In this document: piece after piece, positions 31,002 to 39,420 of the stretch
Numbering within the stretch: position 1 is the stretch's first letter
Layout of the letters: every line of letters begins with the position of its first letter
From: an uncultured Oscillospiraceae bacterium
GTDB taxonomy: Bacteria > Bacillota > Clostridia > Oscillospirales > Oscillospiraceae
DNA length: 39,675 nucleotides
Reading direction: 5' to 3'
Assembly: GCA_947629795.1 (NCBI GenBank)
Contig: CANRFC010000028.1
Span: forward strand, 1 to 39,675
Translations under genes and position numbers: made by a program
Notes under the pieces: generated by a model
What the model was told of the DNA's origin: nothing
Database searches by the model: none
What the model saw: the letters and a program-made list of their open reading frames with translations, nothing else

Positions 31002-31922
31002 ATGACTCCCACCCTCCTGCTGCTCACGGCGGCCCTGGCTCTGAATACGGGCTGCGCCGCCCTGGCCCCTCTCCTTCCCCAGGCCACCGAACCCCCGGTG
31101 ACCCTGGAGGACCTGCCCGCCTACGACGGCGCCGCCGCCGTGGAGCTCAGCGCCCCGCCGGATTTCCCCCTGGAGGATATCCAGGCCGGGGCCTTTGAGA
31201 CATACAGCTCCCTGGACTACCTGGGCCGGCCGGGGACGGCCTATGCCAAGGTGGGTGCGGAGACCATGCCCACCCAGGAGCGGGGGGCCATCGGCATGGT
31301 GAAGCCCGCCGGGTGGCACACGGTGCGCTATGGCTTCATCGACGGCAAGTACCTCTACAACCGCTGCCACCTCATCGGCTATCAGCTCACCGGGGAGAAC
31401 GCCAACGAGGAAAACCTCATCACCGGCACCCGGTACCTCAACACCCAGGGGATGCTGCCCTACGAGGACCGGGTAGCGGACTATGTGAAGGAGACCGGCA
31501 ACCACGTGCTCTACCGCGCCACCCCCCTCTACGACGGAACGGACCTGCTCTGCCGTGGCATCGAGCTGGAGGCCCTGTCGGTGGAGGACGGGGGCCAGGG
31601 AGTGTGCTTCCACGTCTTCGCCTACAATGTCCAGCCGGGGGTGGTCATCGACTACGCCACCGGGGAGAGTTGGGCGGAGGGGGAGAACTCCCCCACCCCG
31701 GAGCCCACGCCCAGCCCCAGTCCGGAGCCCACACCCACGCCGGAGCCTACGCCCGCGCCGGCGGCGGGGACCTATGTGGTCAATGAGAAGAGCAAGCGCT
31801 TCCACCTCCCCGACTGCCAGGGGGTGGCCACCATGAGCCAGAAGAACCGCCGGGACACCGACGAGAGCCGGGAGGCCCTGATCGAGCAGGGCTACATCCC
31901 CTGCGGGACCTGCAAGCCGTAA
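31002..31922 (+). CDS. Secreted DNA/RNA non-specific endonuclease lipoprotein (306 aa)
   Basis: Lipoprotein signal peptide MTPTLLLLTAALALNTGC (lipidated C18). The central domain carries LYNRCHLIGYQLTGENANEENLITG, with the catalytic (D/N)-R-x-H motif (R-C-H) and the metal Asn of the EndA/NucA beta-beta-alpha-metal nuclease family. A proline-rich linker of PTPEP/PSPSP repeats (about 228-255) leads to a C-terminal Cys-pair domain (FHLPDCQGV ... YIPCGTCKP), probably a metal-binding module. An in-frame ATG at 30963 would destroy the signal peptide; ATG 31002 has AAGGAG eight bases upstream. It is likely anchored on the cell surface to degrade nucleic acid. Confidence 0.87.
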   Translation: MTPTLLLLTAALALNTGCAALAPLLPQATEPPVTLEDLPAYDGAAAVELSAPPDFPLEDIQAGAFETYSSLDYLGRPGTAYAKVGAETMPTQERGAIGMVKPAGWHTVRYGFIDGKYLYNRCHLIGYQLTGENANEENLITGTRYLNTQGMLPYEDRVADYVKETGNHVLYRATPLYDGTDLLCRGIELEALSVEDGGQGVCFHVFAYNVQPGVVIDYATGESWAEGENSPTPEPTPSPSPEPTPTPEPTPAPAAGTYVVNEKSKRFHLPDCQGVATMSQKNRRDTDESREALIEQGYIPCGTCKP

Positions 31923-31934
31923 AAAGACGCACGA

Positions 31935-31963
31935 AAAGGGCCGACCCGGCGGGTCGGCCCTTT
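31935..31963. terminator. Bidirectional terminator between nuclease and anti-sigma genes
   Basis: A 13-bp perfect stem (AAAGGGCCGACCC, 31935-31947, with 31951-31963) between converging genes. Confidence 0.85.
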
Positions 31964-31981
31964 CTGCACGCTGTGTGGGAT

Positions 31982-33682
31982 TCAGTCGTGATGGCTCTCG
32001 TGATGCTCCTCGCTGTGGTGGGTGCTCTCCGGCGCCAAGGGCAGGCTGCAGACCTCTGCCGAAGGCTCCGCCGGCACCGCCGTGTCGTGGTGGACGTCGG
32101 GATGGTGGGTGACGGTGACGGTGCCCCATTCGACGGTGGTGGCAGACAGGGTGGGCTCCACCAGGGACCAGACGTACTCGGCGCTGACGCCGGAGCAGTC
32201 ATAGCCCACCACCGTGCCGCCCGCGTGGAGGACCCAGAACCGGCAGCTCTGGCCCCCGGTGTCCTTGTCGTTCATCCGGGCCTTCACCACCTCCAGGGAC
32301 ATGTCCTGGGCCCGGAAGGCGGGCTTATAGAAGTCGGCCTGGTATTCCTGGGGTACGGTGTCCGAGATGGACCCATCATAGAGCCGCCAGTCGTAGCTTG
32401 CCGGGACGGCCACGTCCACCGGATCGGGGAAGACCTCTCCCCCCTCGGGAAGATGGGCCTCCACCTCCACATCGTCATAGCCCTTGGTCCAGCGCAGCCA
32501 GAAGCGGTCATAAAGGCCCTCCTGGTAGCTGTGGTGGCCGTAGAACTCCCCGTAGCCCTGGGGGCCGGCGGTGGGCAGGAAGTGGGCAAAGTCCCCGTAG
32601 CAGGCATGGCTCTGGGCCTGGGCCAGGGTGTCAAAGCCCTCCTCTTCCCAGTCGGGGATGTCGTCACAGTGGGCGAACTGGTCCAGGTAGAACCCGTCGG
32701 CGTGGCAGAGCTGGGTGACCACCATCTGGTTGAACTGCTTGGCGCCCCCCAGGGCGGTGGCCTCGCCGGTCCCGGCCGTCATGCCGCCGGAGCCCACATT
32801 CTCAAAGCGGAAGCCCACACCGTTGGCGATGAATTCGCTGGTGCAGATGTGCTCGATGACGTCGTCGCCGTCGTTGTCATAGCTCCGGTACCAGCCGGAG
32901 ACCTCCACCCCCAGCACGTCGGTGGTGACGGCGCCGCCCTCCACCACGCAGGTGGGGGGAACGTGGCCGGGGGCGCAGCGCAGGGAGAAGGCGTCCTCCC
33001 CCTTCTCGCCCCAGACCCGCAGCTCCCAGAGGTCGCCGTTTCCGTCATAGACGGCCTCGCCGGTGATCGTATACCCCGCCCAGTTCATGAGCAGGATGGG
33101 GAAGTCCCCGGGGTCGGTCTTGGGGTTATCCACGGCGGGCTTGCCCTCCGGGCCCCAGAAGAGCTTCTGGATATCCTCCTTGGTCAGGTCCACGGTGAAG
33201 GACCCGGGGTTGTAAGCCAGACTGGCGGACACCTCCGGCTGTCCCGTCACGTCGGCATAGTCCACCCCCGCGATCATGGGGAATATGAGCTTGCTGCCGT
33301 CGGCGGGACCGGCGACGGTGAAGCCCTGGAACCGGAAGTCGGCGGCGTCTGTGTCGTCCAAGGCAGCCTGGGAGGGCTCCAGGCTGGCGGCGGTCCCGCC
33401 GGGGCCGTTGGCCCAGAAGTCCTCGTCGCCCCCCTCTGCCCCCTGGCTCGACTCCGGGGCGCCGGGGGTGGGCATGGGCTCCACGCCGGGGCCCGAGGAG
33501 AGCCAGCGCCCTCCCAGGCCCACCACCAGGGCGGCGCAGGCCGCCAGTGCCGCAAACTTCATCACCCGGCCCCCTCTTTGGGGTCCGGAACGGACGGCCC
33601 TCCCCTCCTCCAGCTCCACCAGGTCCCGGTGGGCCTGGGGGGAGAGCTTCTGCCGGTCAAAATAGCTTTGATAGCCCTTCAT
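31982..33682 (-). CDS. Anti-sigma factor-like membrane protein with His-rich tail (566 aa)
   Basis: The first 40 residues are short, soluble and charged (MKGYQSYFDRQKLS), then one hydrophobic segment follows at about 41-59, and a large predicted extracellular domain of about 500 residues. This is the topology of a membrane anti-sigma factor. The ATG overlaps the end of the sigma factor gene by 4 bp, so the two are co-translated. The outer domain is rich in Gly, Asp and aromatic residues and I do not recognise it. The C terminus ends with HHSEEHHESHHD, a metal-binding-like stretch. No cleavage site is evident. Confidence 0.68.
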   Translation of the reverse strand: MKGYQSYFDRQKLSPQAHRDLVELEEGRAVRSGPQRGGRVMKFAALAACAALVVGLGGRWLSSGPGVEPMPTPGAPESSQGAEGGDEDFWANGPGGTAASLEPSQAALDDTDAADFRFQGFTVAGPADGSKLIFPMIAGVDYADVTGQPEVSASLAYNPGSFTVDLTKEDIQKLFWGPEGKPAVDNPKTDPGDFPILLMNWAGYTITGEAVYDGNGDLWELRVWGEKGEDAFSLRCAPGHVPPTCVVEGGAVTTDVLGVEVSGWYRSYDNDGDDVIEHICTSEFIANGVGFRFENVGSGGMTAGTGEATALGGAKQFNQMVVTQLCHADGFYLDQFAHCDDIPDWEEEGFDTLAQAQSHACYGDFAHFLPTAGPQGYGEFYGHHSYQEGLYDRFWLRWTKGYDDVEVEAHLPEGGEVFPDPVDVAVPASYDWRLYDGSISDTVPQEYQADFYKPAFRAQDMSLEVVKARMNDKDTGGQSCRFWVLHAGGTVVGYDCSGVSAEYVWSLVEPTLSATTVEWGTVTVTHHPDVHHDTAVPAEPSAEVCSLPLAPESTHHSEEHHESHHD

Positions 33683-34161
33683 AGTTCGCTCCTTTCCGCG
33701 TCGGAGAGCAATTCCCGCAGCCGCCCCCTGGCCCGGCTGAGCCGGGAGCGCACCGTGCCGGGCCGGATGTGCAGCATCCCGGCGATCTCGTCGGTGGAAT
33801 AGCCCTCATAGTAAAAGAGATGGATCACCGCCCGGTCCGCCGGGGAGAGCTGCCAGAGCTCCTCCAGCTCCTCCCGCTGGCCCTCGTCGGGGGCGGGAAG
33901 GGTGTCCGGAAGGGGCCCCACCAGCCGCCACTTCAGGCGCAGGCGGCTCTTGCAGCCGTTGATGAGCACCCGCATGAGCCAGGCCGGGGGATTTTCCAAA
34001 TCGTCCGGCGCCTTCTCCAAAAAGCGGAGAAAGGCGTCCTGCACGGCGTCCTCGGCCTCCTGGGGGTCCCCCAGGAGGGCCAGGGCCGCCCGGTAGAGCT
34101 TGTTTTCGTTGGCTGTGACCAGCTTCTCCCAGTCCACCGGCCGGTTGGACCTATGGGACAT
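33679..34161 (-). CDS. ECF-type RNA polymerase sigma factor (160 aa)
   Basis: Group 4 sigma factor. Region 2 is around YRAALALLGDPQEAEDAVQDAFLRFLE, with PPAWLMRVLINGCKSRLR to its end. Region 4 is near residues 105-150 (LSPADRAVIHLFYYEGYSTDEIAGML, then RPGTVRSRLSRARGRLREL, its recognition helix). No sigma region 3 and no long extension. ATG 34161 has GAGGGAGG upstream. It is followed by its overlapping anti-sigma gene. Possible autoregulation: GCAACC and CGTCATA motifs sit within 40 bp upstream, which is weak. Confidence 0.9.
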   Translation of the reverse strand: MSHRSNRPVDWEKLVTANENKLYRAALALLGDPQEAEDAVQDAFLRFLEKAPDDLENPPAWLMRVLINGCKSRLRLKWRLVGPLPDTLPAPDEGQREELEELWQLSPADRAVIHLFYYEGYSTDEIAGMLHIRPGTVRSRLSRARGRLRELLSDAERSEL

Positions 34162-34275
34162 GCTCTCACCTCCCTCTGCACCTATGACGTTTCACCTCCC
34201 CCGGTTGCTGCAAAGGGAAGAAAATTTTTTCTCCATCTTACCGCCAAGGGCCGCCCTCTGTCAACGCCGGGGCCC

Positions 34276-34304
34276 TTGACAGGGGGAAAAAAGCCTTGTA
34301 TGAT
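34276..34304 (+). promoter_or_regulatory. Promoter of the DUF815 gene
   Basis: TTGACA (34276-34281), 17 bp, TATGAT (34299-34304). It shows the first codons of the longer open frame from 34296 are not translated. Confidence 0.75.
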
Positions 34305-34334
34305 AAGGAAAACCCGCGTTTGGAGGAATTTTCC

Positions 34335-35528
34335 GTGGAACTGGACACCCTGTATTACCGGCTGAAAAGCCTGACTGTCTTCCGCCCCCTGCTCTCCGAC
34401 CCGGTGCTTGCGGAAGCCCTGGAGCTCCTTCGCTCCCTCCGGAAGGAGAAGGGCAAGGCCGCCCTGGAGCACTGGGCGGAGCTGGTCTCCCTCCTGCAGC
34501 GCGCCGGCGCCCTTGCCCTGGGCCCCTGGCTGTGGGAGGCCCTTCTGGCCCTGGACAACCCCTGGGGCCGGCTGGCCGAGGAGGGCAGGACCGACCCCGC
34601 CCTGGCGTCCGCCGCCCGCCGGGACTACGAGGCCCTTGCCGCCCTGGCCGGGGACTTTGACGCCCGGGAGGCCCTGGGCGCCCTTCTCGGCGATGCGTGG
34701 GGGGAGGTCCTCCGGGACCTGCCCGCCTGGCAGGGGGAGCCTCTGCCCCCCTTCGAGACCTTGGGGGAGGAATACCGCAAAGAGGGCTGCGGCCCCTTCG
34801 CCCGGTGCCAGGCCTTCCTCTGGGCGGGGCGGAAGCTGGTGCCCGTCCCCCACCCCGACGCCCCCGGGGCCAAGGAGCTCATGGGCTACCGCCGCCAGCG
34901 CCGGCAGGTGGAGGACAACACCCGGGCCCTCCTGGCGGGGAAGCGGGTGAACAACATCCTCCTCTTCGGGGACAGCGGCACAGGGAAGTCGGCCACGGTG
35001 AAGTCCCTCCTCTCCCTGCCCAGGACCGGGGACCTGCGGCTCATCGAGGTGGAGAAGACCGGGGTGGCCTCCATGCCCGAGCTCATGCGCACCCTCTCCG
35101 GCCGGCGGCAGAAGTTCATCCTCTTCCTGGACGACCTCTCCTTTGACAAGGACGACCTCAATTACAGCGTCCTAAAGACCATCCTGGAGGGCGGCCTGGA
35201 GCCCCGCCCCGACAACACCGCCATCTACGCCACCTCCAACCGCCGGAACCTGGTGCGCCAGACCATCTCGGACCGTCAGGGGGACGAGATGGACCTCTCC
35301 GAGACCATTCAGGAGAAGACCGCCCTGGCCGACCGCTTCGGCCTGCGCATCCCCTACCTCAGCCTCACCAAGGCCGAGTACCTGGAGCTGGTGGACGCCC
35401 TGGCCAAGAAGGCCAGGGTGAAGATGGGACCGGAGGAGCTCCACGCCGCCGCCATGGCCTGGGACGTGCGCCACCCCGGCCGCTCCCCCCGCTCGGCCCA
35501 CCAGTTTATCGCCAGTCTGGGCCTTTGA
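34335..35528 (+). CDS. DUF815-family AAA+ ATP-binding protein (397 aa)
   Basis: A helical N-terminal half of unknown role and a C-terminal AAA+ ATPase. Walker A LLFGDSGTGKSATVK spans about 212-219 for the core GDSGTGKS, and Walker B FILFLDDLSFDKDD is near 265. YATSNRRNLV and GLRIPYLSLTKAEYLELVD (sensor and lid region) follow, with HPGRSPRSAHQFI near the end. This is the domain order of DUF815 proteins, common in Clostridia and of unknown function. I chose GTG 34335 because GGAGGA lies 7 bp before it, and the promoter -10 covers the first codons of the longer frame. Target and role are not known. Confidence 0.85.
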   Translation: MELDTLYYRLKSLTVFRPLLSDPVLAEALELLRSLRKEKGKAALEHWAELVSLLQRAGALALGPWLWEALLALDNPWGRLAEEGRTDPALASAARRDYEALAALAGDFDAREALGALLGDAWGEVLRDLPAWQGEPLPPFETLGEEYRKEGCGPFARCQAFLWAGRKLVPVPHPDAPGAKELMGYRRQRRQVEDNTRALLAGKRVNNILLFGDSGTGKSATVKSLLSLPRTGDLRLIEVEKTGVASMPELMRTLSGRRQKFILFLDDLSFDKDDLNYSVLKTILEGGLEPRPDNTAIYATSNRRNLVRQTISDRQGDEMDLSETIQEKTALADRFGLRIPYLSLTKAEYLELVDALAKKARVKMGPEELHAAAMAWDVRHPGRSPRSAHQFIASLGL

Positions 35529-35535
35529 GCCCTCT

Positions 35536-35567
35536 GTCCCCCGGTCCAGGCGCCGGGGGACTTTTTT
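35536..35567 (+). terminator. Terminator after DUF815 gene
   Basis: Stem GTCCCCCGG (35536-35544) with CCGGGGGAC (35553-35561) and T6 (35562-35567). Confidence 0.88.
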
Positions 35568-35579
35568 GCCGCTGTGCCG

Positions 35580-35608
35580 TTGCCAACCGGCCCCGTTTGT
35601 GATATCAT
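35580..35608 (+). promoter_or_regulatory. Promoter of the CoA-transferase gene
   Basis: TTGCCA (35580-35585), 17 bp, TATCAT (35603-35608). The -10 lies in the middle of the Rex-like palindrome. Confidence 0.6.
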
Positions 35609-35614
35609 TCACAA
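35597..35614. promoter_or_regulatory. Rex-like operator
   Basis: TTGTGATATCATTCACAA is a perfect TTGTGA-N6-TCACAA dyad, close to the NADH-sensing Rex consensus of Gram-positive bacteria. It sits across the -10 of a fermentation gene, so NAD+-bound Rex would block transcription. A CRP-type regulator would read a similar core. Confidence 0.7.
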
Positions 35615-35668
35615 TATAGGAAATTTCGGCCGCGCGCCGCGCTCAACTTATCAAAGGGGGTCCCATCT

Positions 35669-37006
35669 ATGGATTGGAAAAAGCTCTACGCAGAAAAGCT
35701 CACCACCGCCGAGGAGGCGGTGAAGGTGGTCCAGTCGGGAGACTGGGTGGACTACGGCTGGTGCACCAACCACCCGGTGGCTCTGGACCGGGCCCTGGCC
35801 GCCCGGAAGGACCAGCTCCGGGACGTGAAGGTCCGGGGCGGCGTGACCATGTGGATGCCCGAGATCGCCAAGGCCGACGACGCCGGGGACCACTTCACCT
35901 GGAACTCCTGGCACTGCTCGGGCATCGACCGGAAGATCATCGCCAAGGGCATGGGGTACTTCGCCCCCATCCGGTACTCCGAGCTGCCCCGGTACTACCG
36001 GGACAACGTGAGCGTGGACGTGGCCATGATCCAGGTCACCCCCATGGACGCTCACGGCAACTTCAGCTTCGCCCTGGCCGCCTCCCACCTGGCCGATATG
36101 CTGGATAAGGCCAAGACCGTCATCGTGGAGGTCAACAAAAACCTGCCCTGGGTCTTCGGCCTCACCGGCAGCGAGATCAACATCCAGGACGTGGACTACG
36201 TGGTGGAGGGGGATAACCCCCCCGTGGCCCAGTTGGGCGGGGGCGGCGAGCCCTCTGAGGTGGACAAAAAGGTGGCCGAGCTCATTGTGAAGGAGATCCC
36301 CGACGGGGCCTGTCTCCAGTTGGGCATCGGCGGCATGCCCAACGCCGTGGGGAGCATGATCGCCCAGTCCGACCTGAAGGACTTGGGGGTCCACACCGAG
36401 ATGTACGTAGACGGCTTCGTGGACATGGCCCTGGCCGGGAAGCTCACCGGTAAGCGCAAGACCTTGGACAAGGGCCGCCAGGTCTACGCCTTCGCCGCCG
36501 GCAGCCAGAAGCTCTATGATTATGTAAACCGAAACCCCGCCGTCATGGTCGCCCCGGTGGACTACACCAACGACGTGCGGGTCCTGGCCCAGCTGGACAA
36601 CTTCATCTCCATCAACAATGCCATCGACATGGACCTCTTCGGCCAGGTCAACGCCGAGTCGGCGGGGCTCAAGCACATCTCGGGCACCGGCGGCCAGCTG
36701 GACTTCGTCATGGGGGCCTACCTCTCCAAGGGGGGCAAGAGCTTTATCTGCATGTCCTCCACCGTCACCGGCAAGGACGGCACGGTGAAGAGCCGCATCC
36801 TCCCCACCCTCACCCCGGGGAGCATCGCCACCGACCCCCGCTCCTGCGTGCAGTACATCGTCACCGAGTACGGCCTGGTGAACCTCAAGGGCCTGAGCAC
36901 CTGGGAGCGGGCCGAGGCCCTCATCGGCATCGCCCACCCCGACTTCCGGGACGAGCTCATCCAGTCCGCCGAAAAAATGGGCATCTGGAGACGGAGCAAC
37001 AAGTAA
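35669..37006 (+). CDS. Butyryl-CoA:acetate/4-hydroxybutyrate CoA-transferase family
   Basis: Class I CoA-transferase of 445 aa, probably moving CoA from butyryl-CoA to acetate as the last step of butyrate formation. The conserved segment [17 protein letters not shown] is at about 217-232, and [14 protein letters not shown] at 240-253 contains E244, the residue expected to form the glutamyl-CoA intermediate. [12 protein letters not shown] and [12 protein letters not shown] follow later. ATG 35669 has AAGGGGG upstream. It has its own promoter with a Rex-like site and a strong terminator. Substrate choice between butyryl- and 4-hydroxybutyryl-CoA needs comparison to named relatives. Confidence 0.87.
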   Translation: MDWKKLYAEKLTTAEEAVKVVQSGDWVDYGWCTNHPVALDRALAARKDQLRDVKVRGGVTMWMPEIAKADDAGDHFTWNSWHCSGIDRKIIAKGMGYFAPIRYSELPRYYRDNVSVDVAMIQVTPMDAHGNFSFALAASHLADMLDKAKTVIVEVNKNLPWVFGLTGSEINIQDVDYVVEGDNPPVAQLGGGGEPSEVDKKVAELIVKEIPDGACLQLGIGGMPNAVGSMIAQSDLKDLGVHTEMYVDGFVDMALAGKLTGKRKTLDKGRQVYAFAAGSQKLYDYVNRNPAVMVAPVDYTNDVRVLAQLDNFISINNAIDMDLFGQVNAESAGLKHISGTGGQLDFVMGAYLSKGGKSFICMSSTVTGKDGTVKSRILPTLTPGSIATDPRSCVQYIVTEYGLVNLKGLSTWERAEALIGIAHPDFRDELIQSAEKMGIWRRSNK

Positions 37007-37021
37007 ATTCCCCTCAAACAG

Positions 37022-37059
37022 CGGACCGGGAGCCCCTTGGGCTCCCGGTCCGTTTTTTT
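37022..37059. terminator. Terminator between CoA-transferase and spoIIE
   Basis: A 14-bp perfect stem (37022-37035 with 37039-37052) with T7 (37053-37059) on the plus strand. It lies between converging genes. Confidence 0.9.
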
Positions 37060-37062
37060 CGT

Positions 37063-39420
37063 TCAGTCCTCCCGCCGCTCCATCTTCACCACGATGGCGG
37101 TGCGGTCGTCCCCGGCGCCCACCCGCTTTTCGCTCTCCTCCATGAGCTGCCGGGCCAGGTCCTTGGGGCTCTTGCCATCAAAAGTGAGCAGGGCATCCTT
37201 CACCCACTGGTCGTCCTCGGGGGCGGTGAGCCCGTCGCTGAGGAGCACGGCGCAGTCCCCGGGAGAGAGCCGGAAGGGGGTCACGTCGGGCTCGGCGCGG
37301 TCGCCGTCGGCCAGCCCCGCCGGCAGCGACGTCCCCGAGACCTTGCCCACCATGGTCCCCCGCCGGAGATAGGTGGGGGCGGCGCCGTACTTGCAGACCT
37401 CTCCCTCTCCGGTGAACAGGTCCAGCCGCAGCAGGTCCACGGTGGTAAAGGCCCCGGTCTCCTGGTTTTTCAGGGCCAGGGCGGCGTTCACCGTGCGTAG
37501 GGCGGCCGGGGCGGTGAGCCCCGAGCGGAGGAAGTTTTCCAGCAGGCGCACCGCCAGGGCGCTCTCCCGCCGGGCCGCCTCTCCGGAGCCCATGCCGTCG
37601 CACAGCAGCACGAACAGGCTGCCGTCGGAGCGCTTGAACCAGGCCCCGGTGTCCCCGCTCTCGGTCTGGCCCTCCCGGCGGCGGGCGGCCACCCCGGCCA
37701 CCGCCAGGTAGGGCTCGGCCTGCCGGAAGACCACCCGGCCCGGCCCCTCGTCCTCCGGCTCCCGACGCAGGGGGATGCCCAACAGCTGGGACAGGGCCTT
37801 CTCCTCCTCCGGGGCCCGCAGCGGCTCCAGGGCCTGGGGGTCCTCCCCCGTCACCTCGGCCCGGAGCCGGCCCGCGGCGTCGTAGTAGACCGCCGCCTCC
37901 CCCTCCAGCTCCAGGGCGGTGAGGTGCCCCCGCAGCCGCCTCTCCCGCACCGGGTCGGGGGTGAGCTCGGCGGAGAGCTCTGCCGAGGCCGAGGAGAGGA
38001 TGTCGGCCAGGGTGCCGTACTCCCGGCACACCGCCCCCCGGTTCTCCTCCACCCGGGCGCGGTACTCCCGGCGGTAGAACAGGGCGGTGAGCTCCTCGTT
38101 GGCCACCTTCAGGAAGGCCGGGAAGTGCAGGCACTTGGCGGCAAACCAGCCGGGGAAGTCGGTGGGCTCCCCCCGCCCCCGCTCCAGCATGGCGGCCAGG
38201 GCGTCGTTGAGGGCGGTGAAGGTGGTGGCGTAGGAACGCTCCCAGCACTCGTCCCGGAGGGCGCAGCGGCGGCAAACCCGCTCCGCCGTGCGGTCGAAGA
38301 CCATGGCGGGGTCGCCGTCATTGGCTCCCAGACGGGGCGGAAGGGCGGAAATCAGGGTCTGATAGAGCCCCCGAAAGGCTCTGGAGCAGGTCTCTAACCG
38401 CCTGGAAACGATCTCTACCCCCCGTTTTACGGCGCCGTCATTCTGCGCCCTGGTACAACTCTTCTCCAATTTGTGCAACCAGGCCGCCGGCAGAAGGAGG
38501 AAGGCCACCGAGGCGATGAAGACCTCATAGAGGCTGGAAATTTTTGGGTTCCCGTCCCAGGTCCAGAGGACGGCGGCGGCGTTGCTGACGATGTAGCTCA
38601 GAACGGCGAAGAGCCGGCCCTGCTTCCACCCCGCCCCGGTGAGCAGGCCGGAGAAGCCGTAGGCCATGGTGTAGAAGGGGCTGCCCCCGGCGGCCAGGTC
38701 CAGGCACACCCCGGCGGCCACCCCGGAGGCCGCCCCCAGGCCGGGACCCCCGGCGTAGGCCAGGGCCATGACCAGCAGGGCCCCCAGCACCCGCCCCGCC
38801 GACAGGTCCCGGAGGAAGGTGACCCCCGCCAGGGCGATGAGAAGGGTGCCCAGGAGGTAGGCAGCGCCCCCCTTCTGGAGGGCGGTGCGGGGCGCGTCCT
38901 CCCGGGTGCGCCAGGCGGAGAGGGCCTGGCGGTAAAGCCAGGCCGACACCCCGGCCAGGAGGACCTCGGTGGCGAAGTACACCGCCTGAGACACCCGCCA
39001 GGCGGTGCCGCTGAGGTAGACAAAGCCGGTGAGGGCGTCCATCCCCGCCGCCGTCAGGGGGAGGAACCAGGGGCGCCTGCTCAGCCGCCCGTCCCAGAAG
39101 GCGAAGGCCACCGAGTAGACCAGCAGGCAGGCGGCGGCGCAGCGCAGGCCCTGGCGGAAGCCCCGGAAGAGCAGGCTCCCCAGGACGGCCCCCAAAAGGG
39201 CGCACAGGCCCCCCGCTCCCGCCCCCGACGCCGCCGTGAACCCCACGGCGAAGGGGGACCAGCCCCCGAAGATCTCTCCCCCGGCCAGGATGGCCCCCAG
39301 CAGGAAGCGGATGCAGCCCTCCGCCCCCCGCTCCAGGGCCGACGAGGACAAAATGACCCGGCCGGTCCGCCGGGCCTCCTCCTCCAGCCGCTGGGCCCGC
39401 GAGCGCCACTTCACCGCCAT
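37063..39420 (-). CDS. spoIIE: Stage II sporulation protein E (PP2C phosphatase), 785 aa
   Basis: Membrane-bound phosphatase that dephosphorylates SpoIIAA and activates sigma-F in the forespore. The first about 310 residues are hydrophobic with roughly ten helices. A central part (about 320-560) has Cys-rich FDRTAERVCRRCALRDECWERSY. The C-terminal PP2C domain (about 570-785) has VLLCDGMGSGEAARRES, LLSDGLTAPEDD and GAGDDRTAIVV, with its metal-binding Asp residues. The length is near the family norm. ATG 39420 has GAGGAGAG upstream. Its presence indicates an endospore-forming lineage. Confidence 0.95.
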   Translation of the reverse strand: MAVKWRSRAQRLEEEARRTGRVILSSSALERGAEGCIRFLLGAILAGGEIFGGWSPFAVGFTAASGAGAGGLCALLGAVLGSLLFRGFRQGLRCAAACLLVYSVAFAFWDGRLSRRPWFLPLTAAGMDALTGFVYLSGTAWRVSQAVYFATEVLLAGVSAWLYRQALSAWRTREDAPRTALQKGGAAYLLGTLLIALAGVTFLRDLSAGRVLGALLVMALAYAGGPGLGAASGVAAGVCLDLAAGGSPFYTMAYGFSGLLTGAGWKQGRLFAVLSYIVSNAAAVLWTWDGNPKISSLYEVFIASVAFLLLPAAWLHKLEKSCTRAQNDGAVKRGVEIVSRRLETCSRAFRGLYQTLISALPPRLGANDGDPAMVFDRTAERVCRRCALRDECWERSYATTFTALNDALAAMLERGRGEPTDFPGWFAAKCLHFPAFLKVANEELTALFYRREYRARVEENRGAVCREYGTLADILSSASAELSAELTPDPVRERRLRGHLTALELEGEAAVYYDAAGRLRAEVTGEDPQALEPLRAPEEEKALSQLLGIPLRREPEDEGPGRVVFRQAEPYLAVAGVAARRREGQTESGDTGAWFKRSDGSLFVLLCDGMGSGEAARRESALAVRLLENFLRSGLTAPAALRTVNAALALKNQETGAFTTVDLLRLDLFTGEGEVCKYGAAPTYLRRGTMVGKVSGTSLPAGLADGDRAEPDVTPFRLSPGDCAVLLSDGLTAPEDDQWVKDALLTFDGKSPKDLARQLMEESEKRVGAGDDRTAIVVKMERRED

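Noticed and set aside
34160-34225. ECF-type promoter (GCAACC and CGTCATA) for the sigma factor's own gene
   Set aside because: The spacing is short of the usual 15-17 and the leader would be very short. Too weak to list as a feature.
34296-34334. Upstream start (TTG 34296) for the DUF815 gene
   Set aside because: The promoter -10 at 34299-34304 covers these codons. GTG 34335 has a proper ribosome binding site.
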